NCBI RefSeq assembly: GCF_035634895.1
Contig: NZ_DASQCC010000216.1
Location: forward strand, 23,850-87,849
DNA from: Actinophytocola sp035634895
GTDB taxonomy: Bacteria > Actinomycetota > Actinomycetes > Mycobacteriales > Pseudonocardiaceae
Direction: 5' to 3'
DNA length: 64,000 nucleotides
This document shows, piece by piece, positions 1 to 7,270 of the stretch. Below the pieces are notes generated by a model. That model was given only the letters and a program-made list of their open reading frames with translations. It searched no databases and was not told where the DNA came from. The translations under genes were made by a program, and so were the position numbers. The stretch's first letter is position 1; every line of letters begins with the position of its first letter.

Positions 1-93
1 GGCGTGCTCGCTGTGCTGCCGCCGCTGTTGCTGGCGTTGGTCTTCCAGCGCAAGCTCGTGGCCGGCATGGCGGCCGGCTCGGTGAAAGGCTAG
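1..93 (+). CDS. Carbohydrate ABC transporter permease, C-terminal end (partial)
   Basis: Only the last 30 codons are in the window, ending in TAG at 91-93. The residues form a hydrophobic segment (VLAVLPPLLLALVFQ) followed by a short tail ending AAGSVKG. That tail matches the end of MalG/UgpE-type inner-membrane permeases, where a Gln-Arg-x-x-x-x-Gly motif precedes a GA-x-KG-like terminus. It lies two bases upstream of an ATPase of the matching MsmX/UgpC type, so the two were probably cotranscribed. The binding protein and second permease would lie outside the window to the left. The substrate cannot be read from this fragment. Confidence 0.75.
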   Translation, partial: GVLAVLPPLLLALVFQRKLVAGMAAGSVKG

Positions 94-95
94 GT

Positions 96-1100
96 ATGGC
101 AGAGGTACGGCTCGACGGCGTCACGAAGTCCTTCGGCGGCAAGACGGTCGTCGACGACCTGTCCCTGACCGTGCGCGACCGGGAGTTCCTCACGCTGGTC
201 GGCCCGTCCGGCTGCGGGAAGTCGACGACGCTGCGGATGATCTGCGGGCTGGAGCGCGCGAGCGCGGGGCAGATCTACTTCGACGACCAGCCGGTCGGCT
301 GGCTGCCCGCGAACAAGCGGGACGTGTCGATGGTGTTCCAGAGCTACGCGCTCTACCCGCACAAGACCGTCGAGCAGAACATCGGTTTCGCGCTGAAGAT
401 GCTGCGGGTGCCCAAGGACGAGATCGCCCGGCAGGTCCGCGAGGCCGCCGGCACGCTCGACATCCTGGACCTGCTCGACCGCAGGCCCAGAGAGCTGTCC
501 GGCGGGCAGCGGCAACGGGTGGCGCTCGGCCGCGCCATCGTCCGGGAGGCCGGCGCCTACCTCCTCGACGAGCCGCTGTCCAACCTGGACGCGCAGCTGC
601 GGGTGCTGATGCGTGCGGAGATCAAGCGCCTGCACGTGGACCTGGCACGGACGTTCATCTACGTGACGCACGATCAGGTCGAGGCGATGACCATGTCCGA
701 CCGGATCGCGGTGATGAAGGACGGGGTGGTCCACCAGTGCGCGACGCCGGACGAGATCTACGCCCGCCCCGCGAACCGTTTCGTGGCCTCGTTCATGGGC
801 AGCCCGCCAATGAACTTCCTGACCAGGGAACGGGTCGTGCTCGGTATCCGGCCCGAGAACGTGTCGCTGTCGGTGACGCCACGGGAAGGCCACGAGCCGG
901 GCGAGGTCTTCATCACCGAACCGTTGGGCGCGGACGTCCTGGTGACCGTGCGGCTCGACGGCGACCTGATCAAGGCCCGCGTGGCGGCGCCCTTCCACCT
1001 CGGGCACGACAGAACCATCCACATCGGACTGGACCGGACGAAGCTGCACTACTTCTCGGTCGAGGACGGCCGGGCGCTCGAGGAGGGGAAGGCGAGTTGA
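96..1100 (+). CDS. ABC transporter ATP-binding protein, MalK/MsmX/UgpC type
   Basis: 334 aa cytoplasmic ATPase that powers a sugar-type importer. Walker A GPSGCGKST is at residues 36-44, followed by a Q-loop (FQSYALYP), the ABC signature LSGGQ at 134-138, Walker B YLLDEP and a switch histidine (VTHDQ). The C-terminal 90 residues (LGIRPENV onward) form the OB/TOBE regulatory domain typical of MalK relatives. This is somewhat shorter than the usual 360-370 aa. The gene starts two bases after the permease stop, and the next gene overlaps its stop codon, so it belongs to one operon with the downstream esterases and PLP enzyme. That context suggests the imported compound is an esterified or amino-sugar-like molecule. 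The substrate assignment is inference. Confidence 0.93.
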   Translation: MAEVRLDGVTKSFGGKTVVDDLSLTVRDREFLTLVGPSGCGKSTTLRMICGLERASAGQIYFDDQPVGWLPANKRDVSMVFQSYALYPHKTVEQNIGFALKMLRVPKDEIARQVREAAGTLDILDLLDRRPRELSGGQRQRVALGRAIVREAGAYLLDEPLSNLDAQLRVLMRAEIKRLHVDLARTFIYVTHDQVEAMTMSDRIAVMKDGVVHQCATPDEIYARPANRFVASFMGSPPMNFLTRERVVLGIRPENVSLSVTPREGHEPGEVFITEPLGADVLVTVRLDGDLIKARVAAPFHLGHDRTIHIGLDRTKLHYFSVEDGRALEEGKAS

Positions 1101-2029
1101 GGGATCCTGAGGCGGCCACGATCGAGGTGCCGCGACCGGCCGACTTCGACGAGTTCTGGGCCGAGAGCGTGGCGGCGTGCACGGCGCTGCCGTTGCGGCC
1201 GTCGTTCGAGTACGCGCCGGGCTTGTCTACGGACACGGTCGCGGTGTACGACGTCCGGTACACGAGCTACCAGGGCGTGCGTGTCGCGGCGTGGTACACG
1301 ACGCCCCGCGACGGTCCGGCGCCCTACCCGGGGCTGGTGACCATCCCAGGGTACATCTCCGAGCCGGACGTGCCCCGGCGCTGGTCGGAGCTGGGGTACG
1401 CCGCGCTCGCGGTGGCACCGCGGGGAAAGCTGCGGTCCAACGCCGTGTTCGACCCCGGCTACCCCGGCCTGCTGACGCACAACATCGTGGACCACCACAC
1501 CTACGGCTACCGCGGGTTCTACCTCGACGTCGTGCGTGCGGTCGACGTGCTGGCCGGCCGGTCCGAAGTGGACACGAGCCGGATAGGGCTGCAGGGGTCG
1601 AGCCAGGGCGGCGGGTTGGGCATCACGACGGCCGCGTTGCGCCCCGAGGCGATCGCCTGCGTGAGTGCCGGTGCGCCGTACCTGTGCGGGATCATGGCGG
1701 CGACCCGGCTCACGCGTTCCTATCCCTACGAGGAGATCACCGAGTACCTGCGGGTGCACCCGGACCACGCGCCGCTCGTGGCCGAGACGGTGTCCTACTA
1801 CGACGGCATCAACTTCGCGCCGAAGGTGCGCGCGCCGGTCATGATCTACCTGGGGCTGGAGGACGACGTGTGCCCGCCGGAGACCGGCTTCGCCGTGCAC
1901 CGGGCGCTGCCCGGTGAGCACCCGCTGCACACCTATCCCCGCTGTGCGCACCATGCCGGTCTGCCCCGGGTCATGACGGTGGTGGAGGAGTTCCTTGCCG
2001 AGCACCTGGCGCCGGAGGTGGGGGCATGA
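1097..2029 (+). CDS. AXE1-family acetyl esterase (acetylxylan esterase / cephalosporin C deacetylase type)
   Basis: 310 aa if translation starts at the TTG at 1097. That TTG overlaps the previous stop (TTGA) and has a strong GAGGAGGGG ribosome site just upstream; no in-frame ATG fits. The protein has the alpha/beta-hydrolase fold of the AXE1 family. The catalytic triad is readable: Ser169 in GSSQGG, Asp256 in GLEDDVCPP (matching GLIDKVTPP of characterised cephalosporin C deacetylases) and His285 or His286 in CAHHAG. The family removes acetyl groups from xylo-oligosaccharides, other acetylated sugars and cephalosporin C. No signal peptide is visible, so it should act on imported substrate in the cytoplasm, which fits its place behind an ABC sugar ATPase. 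Confidence 0.87.
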   Translation: MRDPEAATIEVPRPADFDEFWAESVAACTALPLRPSFEYAPGLSTDTVAVYDVRYTSYQGVRVAAWYTTPRDGPAPYPGLVTIPGYISEPDVPRRWSELGYAALAVAPRGKLRSNAVFDPGYPGLLTHNIVDHHTYGYRGFYLDVVRAVDVLAGRSEVDTSRIGLQGSSQGGGLGITTAALRPEAIACVSAGAPYLCGIMAATRLTRSYPYEEITEYLRVHPDHAPLVAETVSYYDGINFAPKVRAPVMIYLGLEDDVCPPETGFAVHRALPGEHPLHTYPRCAHHAGLPRVMTVVEEFLAEHLAPEVGA

Positions 2030-2841
2030 GTTTCGACGACTACTGGGACGCGGTCGACGACGAGCTGGCGCGGCTGCCCGCCCGGCCCGTGCTGGAGCCG
2101 GTGCCGTCCCGCACGACCGAGGACTACACGTCCTACGACGTATGGCTGACCAGCGCCGGGCCGTACCGGATCTTCGGCAACCTGAGTGTCCCGACTGGAC
2201 CGGGTCCGTTCCCCGCGCTGCTGGAGACCCCGCGGTACGGCAGCGTCAACCAGGTTTCCCACCACAACGAGAAGCTCCGGTACGTGGTGTTCGCGGTGAC
2301 GCACCGGGGGCAGCGCAACGCCGACACACCGTTCGCGGCGGCGTATCCGGGGTTGTTCACGCACGGCATCGAGTCGCCGGAGTCCTATGTGTACCGTGGG
2401 ATCGTCGCGGACTGCCTGCGTGGCGCGGAGTTCCTGCTCGCGCGGCCCGACACGGACCGGGCGGGCGTCGTCGGCGACGACCTCGCGCTGATCACGGCCG
2501 CCCGGCGGACAGGCTTCACGGCACTGCGGGTGGCCGAACCCCTGTTCTACCGGGTGTCCGACCGGCCGCCGGAGGAGCTTGCCGACCACCTGCGGGCGCA
2601 CCCGTCGGCGCAGGTGTGGGAGACGCTGTCCTACTTCGATCCCGTCCGGCACGCACCCGGGGTCGGCGCCACCACGCTGCTCGCGACCGACGACGGGTCC
2701 TGGTACGAGCCGCTCGCCGACGCGCTGCCGGACGCCGAGATCTACCCGCTGACCCACGAGGACGCCGCGGACAACGACGGTCTGGACGCGTGGCTGGCCG
2801 GCAGGCTGGGCGTCGAACCGATGAGCCGTTTCGTGCGGTGA
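2026..2841 (+). CDS. AXE1-like alpha/beta-hydrolase paralogue lacking the nucleophile serine
   Basis: 271 aa, starting ATG at 2026 with a four-base overlap with the previous gene. It is recognisably a paralogue of that gene: the N-terminal FDDYWDAV/FDEFW motif, the TSYDVW strand, the HRGQ loop, the YPGLFTHGI segment and the YVYRG helix all match. At the nucleophile elbow the neighbour has GSSQGG, whereas this protein reads GDDLAL, with Asp151-Asp152 where Ser169 should be. A late His (LTHEDA) and an Asp remain. It is therefore probably not a serine esterase. It may be a pseudoenzyme partner of the upstream esterase, or may have a changed activity. The reading frame is intact with normal codon use, which argues against simple decay. 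Confidence 0.75.
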   Translation: MSFDDYWDAVDDELARLPARPVLEPVPSRTTEDYTSYDVWLTSAGPYRIFGNLSVPTGPGPFPALLETPRYGSVNQVSHHNEKLRYVVFAVTHRGQRNADTPFAAAYPGLFTHGIESPESYVYRGIVADCLRGAEFLLARPDTDRAGVVGDDLALITAARRTGFTALRVAEPLFYRVSDRPPEELADHLRAHPSAQVWETLSYFDPVRHAPGVGATTLLATDDGSWYEPLADALPDAEIYPLTHEDAADNDGLDAWLAGRLGVEPMSRFVR

Positions 2842-3932
2842 GCCCTCCGTTGGACGTGCGGCCGGTCATCAACGCGGCCGCGACGCTGACCACGCTCGGC
2901 GGCTCCCTGCTGGCCCCACCGGTGGTGGCGGCGATGGCCGAGGCCGCCGGCCGGTTCGTGCACGTTCCCGAGCTCCAGGCACGGGTCGGCGAGCGGATCG
3001 CGACCCTCACCGGCAACGAGGCGGCGTACGTGTCCTCCGGGGCGGCGGCCGGGATCACCCTGGCCGTCGCGGCCTGCATGGCGGGCACCGAGGGCCTGAC
3101 GGCGTTCCCCGCCCTGGACGGCATCACCCGGACCGAGGTGGTGGTCTTTCGCGGCCAGCGCAACGGCTACGACTACGCGGCCAGGATGACCGGGGCCCGG
3201 ATCGTGGCGGCCGACTCGGTGCGCGCGGCGCTGGGCCCCCGCACGGCGTGTGTGCTGTGGTTCGCCGGGGCGCACTACGCCGGCGGCGCGCCCCCGGTCG
3301 AGGAGATCGTGCCGGTCGCGCGGGAGGCAGGCGTGCCGGTGCTGGTGGACGCGGCGGCGCAGGTCCCGCCGATCTCGTCACTGTGGCACTTCACCCGGGA
3401 GGTCGGCGCGGACGCCGCGATCTTCAGCGGCGGCAAGGGGCTGCGGGGGCCGCAGTCGAGCGGCCTGGTGCTCGGCAGCCGGTCGATCGTGGACGGCTGC
3501 AGGGCCCACGGCTCGCCCAACCACGCGATCGGGCGGGGAATGAAGGTCGGCAAGGAGGAGCTGGCGGGCCTGCTGGCCGCGGTGGAGTGGTCCCTGGCCC
3601 GGGACGAGCCGGCGGTGCTGGCCGCGTACGAGGCGATCGTGGCCGGCTGGGTCGCGGGGCTCACCGGCCTGCCGGGTGTCCGCGCGGAGCGCGGTTATCC
3701 CAGCGAGGCTGGCCAACCACACGGCCGGGCCATCGTCACCCTGACCCCGCCGAGCGGCTGGACCCGGGACGAGCTGGTCGAGGCACTGTGGACCAGGAAC
3801 CCACGAATCGCGGTCGGCGTCCTCGACGACGCGGTCTCGCTGGCGCTCAACCCGCAGACCGTGGAGCCGGGCGAGGACGTCGTCGTGCTCGACGCCCTGC
3901 TGAGCCTTCTCCGGAGCCGCCGCCCCGGTTGA
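2838..3932 (+). CDS. PLP-dependent enzyme of the SelA / D-glucosaminate-6-phosphate ammonia-lyase fold
   Basis: 364 aa from a GTG at 2838 that overlaps the previous stop (GTGA). It opens with the family hallmark RPVINAAATLTTLGGSLL and later shows SSGAAAGITLA, which is the cofactor phosphate site. The Schiff-base lysine is most likely Lys200 in FSGGKGLRGPQSSG. Relatives include selenocysteine synthase SelA, but most family members are sugar-acid or amino-acid lyases (DgaE type). A selenium role is unlikely because no selB, selD or tRNA-Sec is nearby. As the last gene of a transporter-esterase operon it probably performs an elimination on the de-esterified compound; this is inference. It is followed at once by a convergent regulator. 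Confidence 0.8.
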   Translation: MSPPLDVRPVINAAATLTTLGGSLLAPPVVAAMAEAAGRFVHVPELQARVGERIATLTGNEAAYVSSGAAAGITLAVAACMAGTEGLTAFPALDGITRTEVVVFRGQRNGYDYAARMTGARIVAADSVRAALGPRTACVLWFAGAHYAGGAPPVEEIVPVAREAGVPVLVDAAAQVPPISSLWHFTREVGADAAIFSGGKGLRGPQSSGLVLGSRSIVDGCRAHGSPNHAIGRGMKVGKEELAGLLAAVEWSLARDEPAVLAAYEAIVAGWVAGLTGLPGVRAERGYPSEAGQPHGRAIVTLTPPSGWTRDELVEALWTRNPRIAVGVLDDAVSLALNPQTVEPGEDVVVLDALLSLLRSRRPG

Positions 3933-3940
3933 CCGGGTGG

Positions 3941-4897
3941 TCAGTGACGAGCGCAGGCGGACAGCTGGTCGGCCAGTCTCGCGACCTCCGTCCGCAGCTC
4001 GTCCGGGCGCTCGATCTCGAAGGTACAGCCCAGCCAGGCAAGCACCGCGGCGGCCCAGGCCAGCGTGTTGGCGCGGAGCAGCAGCCGGACACCGCCGTCG
4101 GTCTCGGTGAGCGTCGCCACGGTGGCCGGGAGCTTCGCCCGCACGTCGGCGATCGCCATGTGCAGGAGCACGGACACCTCGTGCGGGTAGGGCACGTCGG
4201 CGAGCCCGGACAGCACCTGAGCGATCGGGTCGAAGCCGGCCGGCACCTCGAACGTCCCGGGCACCGGTGCCGCGACCGCGACGCGGTCGAGGCGGAAGGT
4301 GCGTACGCCACCACGCAGGGAGTCCGCGCCGGTCAGGTACCAGCGAGCCGAGTGGAACACCAGGCCGTACGGCTCGACCCGCCGCTCGGTCGAACCGCCA
4401 CGCCAGCTCGTGTAGGTGATCAGGACCGGCTGGCGGCGGCGCGCCGCGTCCGCGAGCACCAGCAGCACGCCGGTGCCCGGCGGCTGCGCGGACCACTCCG
4501 GCACCGTGAAGCCCGCGGTGGACAGCAGTGCGTCGAGCCGGCGACCGAGCGCGTGCGGCAGTACCCGCCGCACCTTCGCGGACGCGCTGTCCGCCGCCTC
4601 GGCCGTCGCCGTGCCAAGGCCCCCGCGGCGGCCGGCGACGAGCCCGAGGACGACCGCCACCGCCTCGTCGTCGGTCAGCATGAGCGGCGGCAGCTTGTAG
4701 CCGGGGGCCAGCCGGTAGCCGCCGTACCGGCCGCGCCGCGACTCGATCGGGATGCCCAGGTCGGTGAGGTGCCGCGCGTAGCGCCGCAGTGTCCGTTCGT
4801 CGACGCCGAGGCGTGCCGCGAGCGTGCGCACGGTGTGCGTGCCGCCGGTCTGCAGCAGTTCCAGCAGCGCCAGCACACGAGCCGTGGGGCGGGTCAC
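3941..4897 (-). CDS. YafY-type transcriptional regulator (HTH plus WYL domain)
   Basis: 318 aa from the GTG at 4897 (V-T-R-P-T-A-R), the usual start position in this family. Longer readings run into antisense sequence. Residues about 1-60 form a winged helix (TVRTLAARLGVDERTLRRYARHL) with the GGYRLAPGYKLPPL wing. Residues about 140-225 are the WYL ligand-sensing domain with the pattern ITYTSWRG...RVEPYGLVFHSARWYL...TFRLDRV, and a WCX-like C-terminal domain follows. It is transcribed away from the hydrolase at 4952, with only 54 bases between the starts. A perfect palindrome in that gap is the likely operator. It probably controls itself and the hydrolase. Confidence 0.9.
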   Translation of the reverse strand: MTRPTARVLALLELLQTGGTHTVRTLAARLGVDERTLRRYARHLTDLGIPIESRRGRYGGYRLAPGYKLPPLMLTDDEAVAVVLGLVAGRRGGLGTATAEAADSASAKVRRVLPHALGRRLDALLSTAGFTVPEWSAQPPGTGVLLVLADAARRRQPVLITYTSWRGGSTERRVEPYGLVFHSARWYLTGADSLRGGVRTFRLDRVAVAAPVPGTFEVPAGFDPIAQVLSGLADVPYPHEVSVLLHMAIADVRAKLPATVATLTETDGGVRLLLRANTLAWAAAVLAWLGCTFEIERPDELRTEVARLADQLSACARH

Positions 4898-4905
4898 ACC
4901 GGTGA

Positions 4906-4934
4906 CGATACCGGGCGGGTTCTGCCCGGTATCG
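4906..4934. promoter_or_regulatory. Perfect inverted repeat between divergent regulator and hydrolase
   Basis: Arms CGATACCGGGC (4906-4916) and GCCCGGTATCG (4924-4934) are exact complements with a seven-base spacer. The site fills the middle of the 54-base gap between the WYL regulator start (4897) and the hydrolase start (4952). That position would let one bound dimer control both promoters. The symmetry and position are seen directly; the operator role is inferred. Confidence 0.7.
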
Positions 4935-4951
4935 GACCTAGCGTCCCGGAC

Positions 4952-5671
4952 ATGACGACCTACGTTCTTGTTCCCGGTTTCTGGCTCGGCGGCTGGGCAT
5001 GGCGACCCGTCGCGGACGCGCTGCGGGCGCGCGGCCACGAGGTGCACGCGTTGAGCCTGACCGGCACCGGCGAGCGGGCACACCTGGCACGACCGGAGGT
5101 CGACCTGGACGTGCACGTCACCGACGTGGTGAACCTGCTCCGCTACGAGGGCCTCGGCGACGTGGTGCTGGTCGGCCACAGCTACGCGGGTGCGGTGGTG
5201 ATCACCGCGGCCGCGGACCGGACCCCGGACCGGGTCGCGAAGCTCGTGTTCGTCGACACCGGACCGCTGCCGGACGGGGTGTCGCAGTCCGAGTTCGACG
5301 ACCCGGACGAGCGGGCGGCCAAGGCGGCACTGGTCGCCGAGCACGGCGAGGGCTGGCGGCTCCCCCCGCCACCGTGGGCACGGCTCGGCTTCGACGCGGA
5401 CGTGCTGGCGACGCTCGCCGAACGCTCGGTGCCCCACCCGTGGGCGACCGCGACCACCCCGGTGTCGCTGAGCGGCCGGTGGGAGACGCTGCCCCGGCTG
5501 GGCATCCTGTGCACCTTCACCGAGGAGCAGGCCCGCGCCATGGCCGGTGCACCGCTCTTCCGGCACATGGCCGACGAACACTGGGTGTACGAGGAGCTGC
5601 CGACCTCGCACTGGCCCATGTTCACCCGCCCGGCCGAGCTCGCGGACATCCTGCACCGCGCCGCGACGTAG
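4952..5671 (+). CDS. Alpha/beta-fold hydrolase, salicylate-esterase / EstC-like
   Basis: 239 aa starting MTTYVLVPGFWLGGWAWRPVADALRARGH. The early PGFWLGGW stretch holds the oxyanion-hole loop. The nucleophile elbow GHSYAG follows LRYEGLGDVVLV, and the catalytic histidine is in ELPTSHWPMFTRP near the C terminus. This pattern is that of plant MES-like and bacterial EstC-like carboxylesterases of the AB_hydrolase_6 group. No signal peptide is present, so it is cytoplasmic. It diverges from a WYL regulator and is probably that regulator's target. The substrate is unknown; small methyl or aryl esters are typical of the family. Confidence 0.85.
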   Translation: MTTYVLVPGFWLGGWAWRPVADALRARGHEVHALSLTGTGERAHLARPEVDLDVHVTDVVNLLRYEGLGDVVLVGHSYAGAVVITAAADRTPDRVAKLVFVDTGPLPDGVSQSEFDDPDERAAKAALVAEHGEGWRLPPPPWARLGFDADVLATLAERSVPHPWATATTPVSLSGRWETLPRLGILCTFTEEQARAMAGAPLFRHMADEHWVYEELPTSHWPMFTRPAELADILHRAAT

Positions 5672-5695
5672 CCGGTGACGTGACCCGCCCGGCCG

Positions 5696-7270
5696 CTACC
5701 GGATGCGCATCTTCCGCATCATCCTCAGTCCCGAGAGCATGCGTTCGACATGCTTCGCGTAGTCCTGGCCGGGCCGGGGGCCCATCACCTGCTTCTTGAG
5801 CACCGCCAAGTTCTGCACGTCGGTGTACTTCAGCAGCCCCTGGTCGCCGTGCCGGGCGCCGACGCCGGAGTTCTTGACGCCGCCGGACGGCGTGCCCTTC
5901 GCGGCGTACGCGGTGGCGAGAATGTCGTTGACGTTGACGTTGCCGGACTCGACCCGCGCGGCCACGGCGCGCGCCGCGTCGAGGTCGCCGCCCCAGACCG
6001 AGGCGTTGAGGCCGTAGTCGGTGTCGTTGGCCAGCGCGACGGCCTCATCGACGGTGCGGTAGGAGTGCAGCGCGACGACCGGCCCGAACGTCTCGGTGAC
6101 GCCGCAGAGCATGTCCTTCGTGACGCCCTCGAGGATCGTCGGCTCGAAGAACGCCGGACCGAGGTCGGGACGGGGCTTTCCGCCGCAGAGGACGGTGGCG
6201 CCCTTGGCGACGGCGTCCTCCACGTGGGACCGGACGCGACCCATGTGGTCGACGGACACGAGCGAGCCCATCTCCGGGCCGAAGTCGTAGCTGGCGCGGA
6301 CGTCGAGTGACTTCGTCGCGGCCACGAACGCGTCCCTGAACTCGTCGTACCTCGACTCCGGCAGGTAGATCCGCTCGATGTGCATGCAGATCTGCCCGGT
6401 GTTGCCGAACGCGCCGAAGATCGCGCCCTGCACGGTCTCCGCCATGTCGGCGTCCTCGAGCACGATCATCGGGTTCTTGCCGCCGAGCTCGAGGCAGCAG
6501 CCGATGAGGTTCCGCCCGGCCCGCTCGCCGATCACCCGGCCGGTGGCGGTGGAGCCGGTGAACATCACGTAGTCGGCGTTGTCGATGAGCGTGGGGCCGA
6601 CGTCCGGACCCTCGCCGCACACCACCTGGAACAGGCCCTCCGGCAGGCCGGCCTCCTCCAGCATCCGCACGCCGAGCAGCGGCGAGAGCGCCGTCTTGTT
6701 GTCGGGCTTCAGCACGACGGCGTTGCCGGCCATCAGCGCCGGGATGGCGTCGGAGATGCCGGTGGCGAACGGGAAGTTCCACGGCGCGATGATGCCGACC
6801 ACGCCCTTGGGCCGGCGGATCTCGGTCGACGTGGTCAGCATCGGCACCGGCCCGCCGCGTTTGACCGGCGCGAGCAGCTTGGCGGCCCGCCGGAGGTAGT
6901 GGCTCATCACCATCGGCGGGTCGCAGGTCTCCTCGATCGCCATCCGCCGGTTCTTGCCGCTCTCGGCCTGGATGAGGTCGGTGACGGCCGGCGCGTTGTC
7001 GACGAACAGCGTGTGTGCCCGCTTGAACACCGCCAGCCGCTGCCGGACCGGGGTGGCGGCCCACCGCCGCTGCGCCGCGCGGGCGGTGGCGAACGCCGCC
7101 TCGATGTCGGCCGGCGTCGACTGCGGCAGCTCGACGAGGACCTCTCCCGTGTAGACCTCGGTGAGCGGCCAGGTCGCACCGGCCGACCCCGGCACCCGGG
7201 AGACGAGCTGGGCCAGGAACGGGTCGGTCACCGAAGCCGGGCGGGTGAGCGCGACAGGCGTGAGGGTCAT
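5696..7270 (-). CDS. Aldehyde dehydrogenase (NAD(P)+), succinate-semialdehyde-like subgroup
   Basis: 524 aa. Diagnostic ALDH motifs are all present: PWNFPF (163-168), KPDNKTALSP (cofactor lysine 188), FTGSTATG, general-base Glu261 in LELGGKNP and nucleophile Cys295 in GQICMH. It oxidises an aldehyde to the acid in the cytoplasm. Its ATG at 7270 overlaps the stop of the GMC oxidoreductase by four bases, so the two are translationally coupled. The pair would carry an alcohol to an aldehyde and then to an acid. The C-terminal tail (ERMLSGLRMMRKMRIR) is basic. The substrate is not readable from sequence. Confidence 0.93.
   Translation of the reverse strand: MTLTPVALTRPASVTDPFLAQLVSRVPGSAGATWPLTEVYTGEVLVELPQSTPADIEAAFATARAAQRRWAATPVRQRLAVFKRAHTLFVDNAPAVTDLIQAESGKNRRMAIEETCDPPMVMSHYLRRAAKLLAPVKRGGPVPMLTTSTEIRRPKGVVGIIAPWNFPFATGISDAIPALMAGNAVVLKPDNKTALSPLLGVRMLEEAGLPEGLFQVVCGEGPDVGPTLIDNADYVMFTGSTATGRVIGERAGRNLIGCCLELGGKNPMIVLEDADMAETVQGAIFGAFGNTGQICMHIERIYLPESRYDEFRDAFVAATKSLDVRASYDFGPEMGSLVSVDHMGRVRSHVEDAVAKGATVLCGGKPRPDLGPAFFEPTILEGVTKDMLCGVTETFGPVVALHSYRTVDEAVALANDTDYGLNASVWGGDLDAARAVAARVESGNVNVNDILATAYAAKGTPSGGVKNSGVGARHGDQGLLKYTDVQNLAVLKKQVMGPRPGQDYAKHVERMLSGLRMMRKMRIR

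Noticed and set aside
2838..3932. Selenocysteine synthase (SelA)
   Set aside because: The fold matches, but no selB, selD or tRNA-Sec is near, and the gene sits in a transporter-esterase operon, so a sugar- or amino-acid lyase is more likely.
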